Shown: positions 42,812 to 52,646, counted from the stretch's first letter. The stretch: 64,000 nt of DNA from UBA966 sp046350355 (GCA_046350355.1 JAXMAN010000001.1:1302001-1366000), one strand, 5' to 3'. The notes: generated by a model from the sequence alone, not told the origin. Numbers and translations are program-made.

Positions 42812-45799
42812 GTGTCCAAGCAGATTCAGAAGATCCGCATCTCGCAGCTCGCCAAGGAGCTCGGCATCGACTGGAAGTCGATCAAGGCCAAGTGCGACCT
42901 CGAGGACGTGGGCGACCAGGTGAAGACCGCGTCGTCGACGGTGGGCATCGGTCTTGCCCAGACGATTCGCGAGTGGTTCAGCGCCGAGGGCGGCCACGGC
43001 ACCGCCGTGGAGACCGCCGCCAAGGTCGAGGCCCGCCCGCCCGCGGCGAAGTCGCGATCGAAGTCCGCCGGCACCGCCGCGCCGACCGGCGGCACCGCGA
43101 CCATCGAGGCCGCGCCCGCCGAGGCGGCCGCGGACGCGCCCGCCGCGCCCGCCGCGCCCAAGACCCGCACCACCAGGACGGCCGCCTCCGAGACTTCGGC
43201 GCCCGTCGTCGCCGAGCCCGCCGCCCCCGCGGCGCCCGCCGCACCGGTCGCGCCCGTCGCCGCCGCTCCCGCGGCCCCGGCGCCGGCGCCCGCGCCCGCA
43301 CCCGCGCCCGTCGCCACCGCGCCCGCCGCGCCGACGATGCCCGACCTCGCGCCGCGCCTGCCCGGCGAGGACATCGCCGTCGTCATCTCGCCCGAGAGCT
43401 CCGCGCCGCACACCGTCGTCGACGCGCCCGTCAGCCCGGCGGTCATCGGCAAGGCGCACAAGTCCGCCAAGAGCGCGGAGACGCCGCTGCCCAGCGCGAC
43501 CGTCCCGGCCGCGCCCGTGCGCGCGCCCGTGCGCCACACCATCCAGCCCGCGAGCGCGCCGCCGACGATGAACGTCCCGCGCCGCCCCGACGTGGTCGCC
43601 CCCGTCGGCCAGATGGTCGCGCCCGTCAAGACCGCGCTCAGCGGTCCCAAGGTCATCCGCGTCGAGCAGCCGGAGAACCTCCCCGCGCCGCGTCCGCGCA
43701 CCTTCGGCGGACCCGGCGGTCCGGGCGCCGGCCGCTTCGGCGGTTCCGGCGTCACCTCGCCCGGCGGCCGCAGCACCGGACGCCCCGGCACCCCCTCGAC
43801 GCGCACCGGCCGCGCCAACGATCCGCGCGGACGCGACTACGGCACCAGCCGCGGCGGCGGACAGAGCAGCCAGGACCGCGTCGACCGCGAGGCGCGCCTC
43901 GCGCACTCGCAGGGCTTCTTCAAGTCGCGGCGCCAGAGCCAGGCCAAGCGCGAGGCGGCCGCCACCGGCGCCAACCGCGGCGCCGAGGCCCCGGAGGACT
44001 TGGTCGTCCACGTCACCGAGCCGATCGCGATCAAGGAGCTCTCCGAGGCGAGCGGCATCAAGGCCAGCGAGATCCTGAAGAAGCTCTTCCTCGCCGGGCA
44101 GATCGCCACCATCAACAGCACGATCGAGACCGAGAAGGCGATCGAGATCATGATGGAGTACGGCATCGACCTGCAGGTCGAGCAGCCCAAGAGCGCCGCC
44201 GAGCTCATCGAGAGCCAGTTCGAGGGCCGCGCGCGCACCGCCGAGGGCCCGCGCCCGCCGGTCGTCACGATCCTGGGCCACGTCGACCACGGCAAGACGA
44301 GCCTCCTCGACCGCATCCGCAACACCAACGTGGCCGCGGGCGAGGCCGGCGGCATCACGCAGGCGACCAGCGCCTTCCAGGTCCCGGTCAAGGCCGGCGA
44401 GAAGGAGCGCGTGGTCACCTTCATCGACACCCCCGGCCACGAGGCCTTCACGCACATGCGCGCCCGCGGCGCCCGCGTGACGGACATCGCGGTCCTGGTG
44501 GTCGCGGCCGACGACGGCGTCATGCCGCAGACGGTCGAGAGCATCAACCACGCGAAGGCGGCGGGCGTGCCCATCGTCGTCGCGCTCAACAAGATCGACA
44601 AGGCCGAGGCGACCGCCGCCAACATCAACCGCATCATGGGCCAGCTCGCCGAGCACGGCCTCAACCCCACCGAGTGGGGCGGCGACACCGAGGTCATCAA
44701 GGTCAGCGCCACCAAGGGCACGGGCATCCAGGAGCTCCTGGAGATGCTCGACTACCAGGCCGACCTGCGCGCGCTCACCGCGGACGCGAAGGGCCTCGCG
44801 CAAGGCACCTGCCTCGAGGCGCAGATGGAGGAGGGCCGCGGCGCGGTCGTCCGCCTGATCGTCCAGGAGGGCCAGCTCGCCAAGGGCGACTTCATCGTCG
44901 TCGGCCGCGCCTTCGGCCGCGTGCGCGACATCGTCAACGACCGCGGGCAGCGCATCGACCACGCGGGTCCCTCGACCCCGGTGGCGATCTCCGGACCCGA
45001 CGTGCTCCCCGACGCGGGCGACAAGTTCTACTGCGTCAAGTCGCTCAAGGAGGCGGAGAACGCCGCCCTGGAGCGCCGCCGCATCGAGCGCGAGCGCGAG
45101 CTCGCCGCGCCCAAGATCACCCTCGACAACATCTTCGAGCACATGGGCAAGGCCGGCGTCAAGGAGCTGCCGCTGGTCGTCAAGGCCGACGTGCAGGGCT
45201 CGGTGGAGACCCTCAAGGCGGTGCTCGGCAAGATCAAGACCGAGGAGGTCGCGGTCAGCGTCAAGCACTGCGCCGTCGGCGGCATCAACGAGAGCGACGT
45301 CGCGCTCGCGGAGGCCACCAAGGCGATCATCGTCGGCTTCAACGTCACCTCCAACGCGAAGGCGCGCGCGCTCGCCGAGGCCAAGGGCATCGAGCTGCGC
45401 CTCTACGAGGTCATCTACGACCTGACCGACGACGTGCACAAGGCCGCGGCCGGCCTCCTGGAGCCCGAGCTCAAGCTCGAGGTCCTGGGCCACGCCGACG
45501 TCCGCGAGGTCTTCCGCATCTCCAAGGTCGGCGCGATCGCGGGCTGCTACGTCACCGACGGCGTGGTGGAGCGCAACGCGCAGATCCGCGTGACGCGCGA
45601 GGGCATCGTCATCGAGAAGGACCGCCGTCTCGAGCAGCTCAAGCGCTTCAAGGACGACGCCAAGGAGGTCCGCGCCGGCAACGAGTGCGGCATGAAGATC
45701 GAGGGCTACAACGACATCAAGGTCGGCGACGTCCTCGAGTGCTACCGCACCGTCAAGGTCCAGCGCGGCCTCGCCGCGACGGGCGCCCGCAAGGAGTAG
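42812..45799 (+). CDS. infB: translation initiation factor IF-2
   Basis: 995 residues from GTG 42812, supported by AGGAG 6 nt upstream. The start IRISQLAKELGIDWKSIKAKC is the IF2 N-terminal module. A disordered Ala/Pro/Gly-rich linker spans about 70-380. A second IF2 N-type module (AIKELSEASGIKASEIL) precedes the GTPase domain, which has GHVDHGKTSLLD (about 488), DTPGHEAF and NKIDK (about 592). Domains II to IV complete the protein. IF-2 brings fMet-tRNA to the ribosome. Gene order nusA-infB-rbfA is conserved in bacteria. Confidence 0.97.
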   Translation: MSKQIQKIRISQLAKELGIDWKSIKAKCDLEDVGDQVKTASSTVGIGLAQTIREWFSAEGGHGTAVETAAKVEARPPAAKSRSKSAGTAAPTGGTATIEAAPAEAAADAPAAPAAPKTRTTRTAASETSAPVVAEPAAPAAPAAPVAPVAAAPAAPAPAPAPAPAPVATAPAAPTMPDLAPRLPGEDIAVVISPESSAPHTVVDAPVSPAVIGKAHKSAKSAETPLPSATVPAAPVRAPVRHTIQPASAPPTMNVPRRPDVVAPVGQMVAPVKTALSGPKVIRVEQPENLPAPRPRTFGGPGGPGAGRFGGSGVTSPGGRSTGRPGTPSTRTGRANDPRGRDYGTSRGGGQSSQDRVDREARLAHSQGFFKSRRQSQAKREAAATGANRGAEAPEDLVVHVTEPIAIKELSEASGIKASEILKKLFLAGQIATINSTIETEKAIEIMMEYGIDLQVEQPKSAAELIESQFEGRARTAEGPRPPVVTILGHVDHGKTSLLDRIRNTNVAAGEAGGITQATSAFQVPVKAGEKERVVTFIDTPGHEAFTHMRARGARVTDIAVLVVAADDGVMPQTVESINHAKAAGVPIVVALNKIDKAEATAANINRIMGQLAEHGLNPTEWGGDTEVIKVSATKGTGIQELLEMLDYQADLRALTADAKGLAQGTCLEAQMEEGRGAVVRLIVQEGQLAKGDFIVVGRAFGRVRDIVNDRGQRIDHAGPSTPVAISGPDVLPDAGDKFYCVKSLKEAENAALERRRIERERELAAPKITLDNIFEHMGKAGVKELPLVVKADVQGSVETLKAVLGKIKTEEVAVSVKHCAVGGINESDVALAEATKAIIVGFNVTSNAKARALAEAKGIELRLYEVIYDLTDDVHKAAAGLLEPELKLEVLGHADVREVFRISKVGAIAGCYVTDGVVERNAQIRVTREGIVIEKDRRLEQLKRFKDDAKEVRAGNECGMKIEGYNDIKVGDVLECYRTVKVQRGLAATGARKE

Positions 45800-45807
45800 C
45801 TCCACGG

Positions 45808-46254
45808 ATGGACCGGCGCACCCACGGCAGCGGCTCGCACGGCGGCGGCGGATCCTTCCGCGGCGCGCAGCTTGCCAGCCTCGTCCAGCGGATCGTCCAG
45901 CAGGAGATCCAGCGGGGCATCGCCGATCCGCGGCTGCGCGGGATGGTCACGGTGATCTCCGTGGAGGTCACCGCCGACTGCGAGGAGGCGACGCTGCACG
46001 TCTCGGTGCTGCCGGCGGAGTTCGGACCGCTCTCCGTCCAGGCGCTGACCCACGCGGCGGGGCACCTGCGCCGCGCCGTCCTGAAGCAGAGCCGCGTCCG
46101 GCACGCGCCGCGGCTGCGCTTCCTGCTCGACGACTCGCTCAAGCGCGCCGCCGCGGTGGAGGCGGCGATCCGGGAGGCGGCTCCCGGCGTAGAGGACCCT
46201 TCCACCGACGACGAGACCCCCGCGCCCCGCGGCACCGACGGCGCCGCCCCCTGA
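45808..46254 (+). CDS. rbfA: ribosome-binding factor A
   Basis: 148 residues, 8 bp after infB. The KH-like RbfA core is visible: LASLVQRIVQQEIQRGIADPRL, GMVTVISVEVTADCEEATLHVSVL and LRRAVLKQSRVRHAPRLRFLLDDS. It has a glycine/histidine-rich N-terminus and an acidic tail. RbfA helps mature 16S rRNA at low temperature. Confidence 0.93.
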   Translation: MDRRTHGSGSHGGGGSFRGAQLASLVQRIVQQEIQRGIADPRLRGMVTVISVEVTADCEEATLHVSVLPAEFGPLSVQALTHAAGHLRRAVLKQSRVRHAPRLRFLLDDSLKRAAAVEAAIREAAPGVEDPSTDDETPAPRGTDGAAP

Positions 46255-46300
46255 ACCAACGCACCCTGCGGCGCCCCGCGCCGCCACCCCGAGAGCCACC

Positions 46301-47245
46301 GTGAAGACCGAACAGTCCAACCCGAACAAGCTCGCCTCCTTCCTCAAGAAGCATGGCGGCACCGCGGGGCACCCGCTCGAGCCGGTGACGCCGGACCTCG
46401 TCGAGCTCTTCATCCACTCCTACCTGCTCTGGCAGGCGCCCTCGGACGAGGCCAACGCCGCGCTCGGCCGCATCAAGGAGGCGTACATCGACTGGAACGA
46501 GCTGCGCGTCAGCCTGGTCTCGGACCTCGTCGACGTGATCGGCTCGAAGTACTGGCGCGCCGCCGAGCGCATGACGCGCCTGCGCGACGCGATGAACGGC
46601 GTCTTCCGCCGCGAGCACCGCGTCAGCCTCGAGCGCCTCAAGGGCCTGATGAAGAAGGACGCGGTCAGCTACATGGAGACGCTGCCGGGCATGGTGCCCT
46701 TCGTGGCCAACCGCGTGCTGCTGGTGGGCGTCGACTTCCACGCCGTGCCGCTCGAGGAGTTCGGGCTGCAGCTGCTGACGCAGGCGGGCGCGCTTCCGCC
46801 CGGCACCGGTCTCGCCGACGCCGCGGGCTGGCTCACGCGCCACGTGAAGGCCGAGGAGGCGCGCGACGCGCACCGCGCGCTCGTCGCCGCGATCGACCAC
46901 ATGTGGGCGACCAACCCGCCCAGGTCCCCGAAGGCCTCGACGAAGCCCTCCGAGCTCGCGCCGCCGCAGCCCGTGGAGGAGGCGAAGGCCGCCGCCCGCG
47001 CGCTGGTCGAGGCGCAGCTCGCCGCCGAGCGCGCCGCCGTCGCCGCCGAGCGCGCCGCCCGCCGCGAGGAGGCGCGCCAGCAGAAGGCCGCCCTCAAGGC
47101 GAAGGAGGCGCGCGACGCCGCCAAGGAGGCGGCCAAGTCCGCCAAGGGCGCCGCCAAGACGCTGAAGAAGGGCGCGAAGCCCGCCGCGCCGCGCCCGGGC
47201 GCGCGCGTGGCGAAGGTCGAGCGCAAGGGCTCCTCCAAGAAGTAG
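46301..47245 (+). CDS. degenerate endonuclease-III-like (HhH) protein with Lys/Ala-rich tail
   Basis: 314 residues from GTG. Residues about 27-190 match the helical HhH-GPD fold of endonuclease III (LVELFIHSYLLWQAPSDEANAAL, LVDVIGSKYWRAAERMTRL, ETLPGMVPFVANRVLLVG, DFHAVPLEEFGL). In E. coli Nth the hairpin carries catalytic Lys120 and the following strand Asp138; here the aligned positions are F134 and P150, and no iron-sulfur cysteines occur. The protein should lack glycosylase/lyase activity. From about residue 205 the sequence is Ala/Lys/Glu- then Lys/Ala-rich, like a histone H1 tail, fitting nucleic-acid binding. It sits in the nusA-infB-rbfA unit. Confidence 0.78.
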   Translation: MKTEQSNPNKLASFLKKHGGTAGHPLEPVTPDLVELFIHSYLLWQAPSDEANAALGRIKEAYIDWNELRVSLVSDLVDVIGSKYWRAAERMTRLRDAMNGVFRREHRVSLERLKGLMKKDAVSYMETLPGMVPFVANRVLLVGVDFHAVPLEEFGLQLLTQAGALPPGTGLADAAGWLTRHVKAEEARDAHRALVAAIDHMWATNPPRSPKASTKPSELAPPQPVEEAKAAARALVEAQLAAERAAVAAERAARREEARQQKAALKAKEARDAAKEAAKSAKGAAKTLKKGAKPAAPRPGARVAKVERKGSSKK

Positions 47246-47249
47246 CGCG

Positions 47250-50200
47250 ATGCCTGCCGCGTGGCTGCTGCTGGCCGCGGCGCTGACGGGCGCTCCGCCC
47301 GCCGCGGCGGTGCCGCCGCCGGGCGTCTCGCCGGCGCGCGTCGCACCGATCGAGCGTCCGCCCGCGCGCCTGGAGACGGTCATCCCGCAGCTGGGCGAAC
47401 ACGCGCGGCTGCGGCTGCAGCCGGCGCCGCCGCCCGTCGCGGGCAGCGCGAGCGAGTCGGAGGCCGTGCGCCGCTATGTCCGCGGGCGCCTGCGCACGCA
47501 GGCCGGCGACGGCGCGCGATCGGCGGACGACTTCGACGCCGCGCTGCGGCTGGACCCGGGCTCGCCGGCGCTGCGCGCGGCGCGCGCGGAGGCGGCGGCG
47601 CAGGCGGGGGATCTCGAGCGCGCGGCGACCGAGTGGGAGGCGGCGCTCGCGCTGGCCCCCGAGGATCCGCAGGCGCTCATCGCCGTGGGCGTCGCCGCGG
47701 GCGCCGCCGACCAGCACGCGCGCGCCGCCGCGCTGCTTGGCCGCGCCTGGCTGCAGCTTCGCGCCGACGGCTTCGCCGCGCTGAGCGACGCCGGACGCGC
47801 GACCGTCGGCGGCACGCTCGCGCGCGCCCTCTTTCGCCTGGGCTTCGACGAGGCCGGCCTCGAGGCCGCGCGCGTGGCGCTGGACGCCTCCATCGAACGC
47901 ACCGCCGCGCAGCGCGGCGACGGCGTGGACGCGGCCTCGCGCGCCGCCGCGCAGCTCGCGCGCGAGGCCGGAGAGGCCGCGCTTCGCACCGGCGCGCCCG
48001 CCGAGGCGGCCGCACTCCTGGAGCGCAGCGTCGCGCTCGTGCCCGACGCACGCGCCGCGGCGCTCGCGGCCTTCGCGCAGCTTCGCGCGCAGCGCACCGA
48101 CGAGGCGCGCGCCGCGCTCGCGCAGCAGCTGCTCGCCGAGCCCTGGAACGAGGAGGAGGCGACCGTCCTCGCCGTCTGGCTGCTCGAGTCGCTCGGCGGG
48201 GACGAGGCCGCGCAGTCGATCCTGAACGACGTGCAGGAGGCGGTCCTGGAGGGCGACGCCTCGCCGACCGCGCTGGGACGCGTCGCGCGCCTGCGCGCGG
48301 CGGCCGAGCCCGCGCGCGCCGCGGAGCTCCTGGCCGCCGCCGTGCGCGCCGGCTCCGACGATCCCGCGACGCTCGAGGCCGCGCTGCGCGCGAGCACCGG
48401 CGACGCCGCGGCCGCGCTCGCCGCCGAGACGCTCGCCCGCGCCCCCGGCGCGCTGCGCGACATCGCGCGGGCCTGGGCGCGCGCCGCCCCCGACGCCGCC
48501 GCGGTGCGCCGCGGGCTGGAGGCGCTCCCCGAGACCGCGCAGCGCGAGGCGCTCGCCGCGGCGATGCTCGCGCAGCTTCGCGCGCCCGGCGTCGGCTGGG
48601 CGCGCGCGCAGGCCGCCGCCGACCGCTGGCCGACGCGGCGCGAGTGCTTCGAATCGATGCTCGCGGTGGCCGCCGCCGCCGCGGATCCCGCGCTCGTCGA
48701 GCGCGCGAGCGCGCTGGTGGACGCCGGCACCGACGCCGATCCCTCGTGGCACGCCTCGCTCGCGCGCGCCTTCGCCGAGACGGGCGCGCCGCGCGCGGCG
48801 CAGGCGGAGCTCGCGCGCGCGCAGTCGCTGGGCGGCGCGCGCGGTGGCGAATCCGCCCGCACCGCGCGCTCGATGGCGCACGCGCAGGCCGCGATCGACG
48901 GCCGCGCCCCCGCGGGCACGCCGCGGGCGCGCGCCGAGGAGGCGGTCGCGCGCGGGGACCTGCGCGCGGCGGTCGCCGAGCTGCTGCTGGGACGCTGGAC
49001 CGATCCCGACGACGCCGCCGCGCTCGGGCTGCTCGTGCGCCTGCTGCCCGGCAGCGACGGCGCGCGCGCCACCTGGGACTGGCTCTGCGCGGAGGTGGAC
49101 CGCAGCCCGATGGACGCGCTGCGCTGGGAGGCGCTCGTGCTGCACGCGGTCGCGACGCGCCGCGCCCCCGAGGCGCTGGGCCACGCCGACGCGCGCCTGG
49201 CCGCCGATCCCGACGACACCGTCGCGCTCGCCGCGCGCGAGCCGCTCCTGCGCGCCATCGGCCGCGCGCCCGACGCGCTCCTGGCCGCGCGCGCGCGCAC
49301 GCAGGCGCTCCCGCCCGGCCCGCGCCGCGCGCTCGAGCAGGCCGCGCTCGAGGCGCAATGGGGCGACGCCGACCGCGCCATCGACGCGCTGCGCGCCTTC
49401 GCGGAGAGCGCCTCGCCGCCGCCGGCCTCGCAGCGCGCGGTCGCGCTGGACCTCTGCACGCGCCTGCCCGCGGCCACCGCCGACCGCGCCACGATCATGC
49501 GCCGCATCGCGCGCGACGCGATCCTGGCCGACGCGGACGCCTCGCTCGAGTTCTTCGCCTTCGAGGCGCTGGGCGCGGCGAGCGACGCCGCGCTCGATCC
49601 GCAGGAGCGCGCCGCCGCCGCGGGCATGATCGGCACCGAGGCAGCCGCGCGCGCCGCGCTGCGCGCCGACGCCGAGCGCTGGCGCAGCGCGGGCGACTTC
49701 CTCCTGGCACAGGGCTTCCCGCGCGAGGCGGGGGAGTTCCTGCGCGCGCGCATCGAGGATCCCGCGGGCCTCTCGGAGCAGGAGCTCTCGATGCTCGTGC
49801 GCGCCGCCTGCGCCTGCGACGCCGCCGCGGGCGGGCGCGCGGGCGACTCGATGGCGCTCGTCGCGCGCCTGCGCGCGGCGGGGCTGCGCCCGCTGGGCAG
49901 TTCCGAGGCGCCCGCCGCGGACTTCGACGCGCTCAGCGGCATCTACTCCGTCGTCGGCGACCGCGCGGGCGCGGAGCAGATCCTGGAGGCGGGCGTCGCC
50001 GTCGATCCCGAGGACGCCTCGATCCTGAACAACCTGGGCTACGCGCGGCTCGAACGCGGGCTGGTCGACGCGCAGACGCAGACGCTGCTCGAGCGCGCCG
50101 ACGCGGTCCGTCCCGGCGAGCCCACGATCCTGGATTCGCTCGGATGGATGCGCTACCTGCAGGGGCAGATCGAGGACGCCGACGGCCGCCCCGGCGCGCG

Positions 50201-50549
50201 CACGCTCCTGCGCCGCGCCGTCGAGGCCGCGGGCCGCGCCGCGAGCGCCGTGCAGTGGGACCACTACGGCGATGCCCTGATGCGCGCGGGCGACCGCGCC
50301 GGCGCCGAGCGCGCCTGGCGCGAGGCGCTCCGCCTGGCCGAGGGCGGCATGCCGCGCGAGGAGCACGTCTCGCTCCTGCGCCAGGTCTTCCGCCGCCAGC
50401 TCGGGGTGGCGGCGATCGATGCCGGCAAGTATCACGATGCCCACGAGGGTGCGATCTCCCAGCGCGCGCGCGCGAAGCTGGATGCCCTCGCCAACGGAAC
50501 CCCACCCGCGGTGGCGCCGATTCCCGCGCCCGCCGCGCCGACCCCCTGA
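47250..50549 (+). CDS. large exported TPR-repeat protein
   Basis: 1099 residues, 4 bp after the previous gene. A signal sequence (PAAWLLLAAALTGAPPAAA) is followed by alanine- and arginine-rich TPR-like repeats along the whole length, clearest at 65-170 (AGDLERAATEWEAALALAPEDPQAL) and 890-1060 (NNLGYARLERGLVD, ILDSLGWMRYLQGQ, DHYGDALMRAGDRAGAERAWREAL). It is probably a periplasmic or outer-membrane-associated scaffold. Because of the extreme GC bias, all frames of this gene are open for long stretches; the TPR translation and signal peptide mark this one as real. Confidence 0.85.
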   Translation: MPAAWLLLAAALTGAPPAAAVPPPGVSPARVAPIERPPARLETVIPQLGEHARLRLQPAPPPVAGSASESEAVRRYVRGRLRTQAGDGARSADDFDAALRLDPGSPALRAARAEAAAQAGDLERAATEWEAALALAPEDPQALIAVGVAAGAADQHARAAALLGRAWLQLRADGFAALSDAGRATVGGTLARALFRLGFDEAGLEAARVALDASIERTAAQRGDGVDAASRAAAQLAREAGEAALRTGAPAEAAALLERSVALVPDARAAALAAFAQLRAQRTDEARAALAQQLLAEPWNEEEATVLAVWLLESLGGDEAAQSILNDVQEAVLEGDASPTALGRVARLRAAAEPARAAELLAAAVRAGSDDPATLEAALRASTGDAAAALAAETLARAPGALRDIARAWARAAPDAAAVRRGLEALPETAQREALAAAMLAQLRAPGVGWARAQAAADRWPTRRECFESMLAVAAAAADPALVERASALVDAGTDADPSWHASLARAFAETGAPRAAQAELARAQSLGGARGGESARTARSMAHAQAAIDGRAPAGTPRARAEEAVARGDLRAAVAELLLGRWTDPDDAAALGLLVRLLPGSDGARATWDWLCAEVDRSPMDALRWEALVLHAVATRRAPEALGHADARLAADPDDTVALAAREPLLRAIGRAPDALLAARARTQALPPGPRRALEQAALEAQWGDADRAIDALRAFAESASPPPASQRAVALDLCTRLPAATADRATIMRRIARDAILADADASLEFFAFEALGAASDAALDPQERAAAAGMIGTEAAARAALRADAERWRSAGDFLLAQGFPREAGEFLRARIEDPAGLSEQELSMLVRAACACDAAAGGRAGDSMALVARLRAAGLRPLGSSEAPAADFDALSGIYSVVGDRAGAEQILEAGVAVDPEDASILNNLGYARLERGLVDAQTQTLLERADAVRPGEPTILDSLGWMRYLQGQIEDADGRPGARTLLRRAVEAAGRAASAVQWDHYGDALMRAGDRAGAERAWREALRLAEGGMPREEHVSLLRQVFRRQLGVAAIDAGKYHDAHEGAISQRARAKLDALANGTPPAVAPIPAPAAPTP

Positions 50550-50565
50550 CGGACCCCGACGACCC

Positions 50566-51294
50566 ATGGCTGGACACAGCGCCTGGAAGAACATCAAGCA
50601 CCGCAAGGCCGCCGTCGACGCCAAGCGCGGCAAGATCTGGTCCAAGTGCTCGCGCGCGATCATCGTCGCCGCGCGCACCGGCGGCGCCGATCCGAAGTTC
50701 AACGCCACGCTGCGCCTGGCCGTGGACGCCGCCAAGGCGGCGAACATGCCGCGCGACACCATCGAGAAGGCGATCAAGAAGGGCGCCGGCGAGGGCGACG
50801 GCGAGAACTTCGAGGCGGTGAAGTACGAGGGCTACGGACCCGGCGGCGTCGCGATCATCGCCGAGTGCCTGGTCGCCAACCCCAACAAGGCCGCCGCGGA
50901 CATCCGCATGATCTTCGACAAGAACGGGGGCAACCTGGGCGTCCCCGGCAGCGTGACCTTCAGCTTCCAGCACCGCGGCTCGATCCTGGTCGGCGCGGGC
51001 GCCGCCACCGAGGAGCGCCTCTTCGAGGTCGCCCTCGATGCCGGCGCCGAGGACATCCAGGGAGGCGAGGAGGGGTGGCAGGTCGTCACCCCGCCCACCG
51101 AGATGCTGCGCGTCAAGGATGCGCTCGAATCCGCCGGCATCCCGGTGGAGCACGCCGAGATCACCTACCTTCCCGCTTCCCCCGTCGAGGTCGACGCCGC
51201 CGCCGCGGCGAGCGTCGCCAAGCTGGTCGCCGCGCTCGAGGAGCACGACGACGTCCAGAAGGTCCACATCAATGCCGACGTCTCCACCGACTGA
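50566..51294 (+). CDS. yebC: YebC/PmpR family protein
   Basis: 242 residues. MAGHSAWKNIKHRKAAVDAKRGK is the invariant family start. YEGYGPGGVAIIAECLVANPNKAAADIR and GNLGVPGSVTFSFQHRG are further hallmark segments (parts shown). Members were described as transcription regulators and more recently as factors acting on ribosomes stalled at proline stretches. The second role would fit this window's many proline-rich proteins, but that is inference. Confidence 0.93.
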   Translation: MAGHSAWKNIKHRKAAVDAKRGKIWSKCSRAIIVAARTGGADPKFNATLRLAVDAAKAANMPRDTIEKAIKKGAGEGDGENFEAVKYEGYGPGGVAIIAECLVANPNKAAADIRMIFDKNGGNLGVPGSVTFSFQHRGSILVGAGAATEERLFEVALDAGAEDIQGGEEGWQVVTPPTEMLRVKDALESAGIPVEHAEITYLPASPVEVDAAAAASVAKLVAALEEHDDVQKVHINADVSTD

Positions 51295-51835
51295 CCGCCT
51301 GCGCCCGCGCGCCCTCGCCGCCGCCGTGATCGCCAGCGCCTGCGCCGCGCTCGCCGGCTGCGGGCACTCCGCGCAGCATGTCTACGACGACCGCCCGCGC
51401 GAGGATGTCTGGCACGCCGTCGTCCAGGCCGCGAAGGAGCCGCGCTACTCCGACTGGATCGTCACCGAGAACAAGGTGCATGTCTCCGAGGCCGACCACC
51501 GCGTCGACATCCTGCGCGACCTCAAGCGCGACGTCGTCGAGAAGGGCGCGAAGCCGCGCCGCGAGGAGGCGCAGTGGCGCTTCGCCGCGACGCTGCTGCC
51601 GGGCGATCCGCCGACGGTCGAGCTGAGCTCGCCGGACTGGACCGTCCCCGCGCACTTCTGGAAGGAGGCGGACCACTTCTTCGCGCAGGTGCGCCTGCGC
51701 CTGGCGGAGATGGGTCCCGTCACGCCCGCGCCGGGCGATCCGATGGGTGGCGCGCCCGCGGCCGCCGCGAAGGATCCGACGCCGCCCGGCAACAAGCCCG
51801 AGAAGCCCGCCGACGGCAAGCTCGCGACGCCCTGA
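51272..51835 (+). CDS. putative lipoprotein of unknown function
   Basis: 187 residues, overlapping yebC by 23 bp. Type II signal: ALAAAVIASACAALAGC gives the lipidated cysteine at C30. The mature part (YDDRPREDVWHAVVQAAKEPRYSDWIVTENKVHVSE) looks like a small alpha/beta domain, ending in a Pro/Ala/Lys tail. No family was recognised. Confidence 0.75.
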   Translation: MPTSPPTDRLRPRALAAAVIASACAALAGCGHSAQHVYDDRPREDVWHAVVQAAKEPRYSDWIVTENKVHVSEADHRVDILRDLKRDVVEKGAKPRREEAQWRFAATLLPGDPPTVELSSPDWTVPAHFWKEADHFFAQVRLRLAEMGPVTPAPGDPMGGAPAAAAKDPTPPGNKPEKPADGKLATP

Positions 51836-51847
51836 CGCCCCGACGCG

Positions 51848-52612
51848 ATGGCTTCCGCTCCCGATCCAACCTCCGCAGCCGCGCGCCCCTGGGCCTCGCC
51901 CCGCGTGATCGCGACGGCGCTGCTGGCGGGACTCTGGTGCACGCTGCCGCTGCTGCTCAGCATCGCGCTGTTCGCCTCGATCGAGTCGGTCACCGGCTGG
52001 CTGCACGGCATGGGCGAGCGCGGCCCGTGGATCGCCGCAGGCATCTTCGCCCTCGCGGCGGGGGCGGGGCTGCTTCCGACCTACGCGCAGAGCGTGCTTG
52101 CGGGCTGGGTCTTCGGCTTCACCACGGGAACCTGGGTCTCCGCCTGCGGCGGGGTGGTCGGTGCGGTGACGGGCTACGCGCTCTCGCGCGCCGTCGCCGG
52201 CGACGCCATGCGCACGATGATCGACGCGCACCCGCGCTGGGGCGTCGTACGGCGCGCGCTCACGGAGGCGAGCTTCGGGCGCACGCTGCTGGTGGTGACG
52301 CTGCTGCGCTTCCCGCCCAACGTGCCCTTCTCATTTGCCAACCTGGTCTTCGCGAGCACCGGCGTGCGCTTCCTGCCGATGGTCCTGGGATCGCTCGTGG
52401 GGATGCTGCCGCGCACGGCGGTCGCGGTCTGGATCGGCGCGCAGGGCTCCGCGAGCGGCGCCAAGAACTTCGGCGACCTGGTGAAGCAGGAAGGCTGGAC
52501 GGCGACCTTCATCGGCATCGGCGCGCTGGTGGTGGCGCTGCTGATCCTGCAGGCCATTGGAAATCGAGCCCTGCGCGCGGCAGGGCTCGATGGGGAGTCG
52601 ACGAAGGGCTGA
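51848..52612 (+). CDS. TVP38/TMEM64 (DedA-like SNARE-associated) membrane protein
   Basis: 254 residues with five or six membrane segments. The family core is FALAAGAGLLPTYAQSVLAGWVFGF, with a re-entrant loop, then the motif LLRFPPNVPFSFANLVFASTGVRF (in E. coli LLRLSPVFPFNLLNYALGLT-like). DedA/TVP38 relatives act in membrane homeostasis as lipid scramblase-like proteins; the role here is unknown. Confidence 0.85.
   Translation: MASAPDPTSAAARPWASPRVIATALLAGLWCTLPLLLSIALFASIESVTGWLHGMGERGPWIAAGIFALAAGAGLLPTYAQSVLAGWVFGFTTGTWVSACGGVVGAVTGYALSRAVAGDAMRTMIDAHPRWGVVRRALTEASFGRTLLVVTLLRFPPNVPFSFANLVFASTGVRFLPMVLGSLVGMLPRTAVAVWIGAQGSASGAKNFGDLVKQEGWTATFIGIGALVVALLILQAIGNRALRAAGLDGESTKG
52565..52589. 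other. perfect 10-bp hairpin at the 3' end of the TVP38 gene
   Basis: CGAGCCCTGC and GCAGGGCTCG flank a GCGCG loop, still inside the reading frame, 20 nt before the stop codon. No U-run follows on either strand. It may protect the mRNA end or aid termination towards the convergent efp gene. Confidence 0.7.
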
Positions 52613-52646
52613 GCGGCGGGGGAACGCCGGGCCGCGCGGGACGCGG

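Noticed and set aside
47094..50821. Very long open frames on the opposite strand and other frames of the TPR gene, and similarly across infB, gyrA and the P-type ATPase gene
   Set aside because: They have no recognisable domains, are Arg/Ala/Gly/Pro-rich and follow from GC-biased codon positions, which remove stop codons from other frames.
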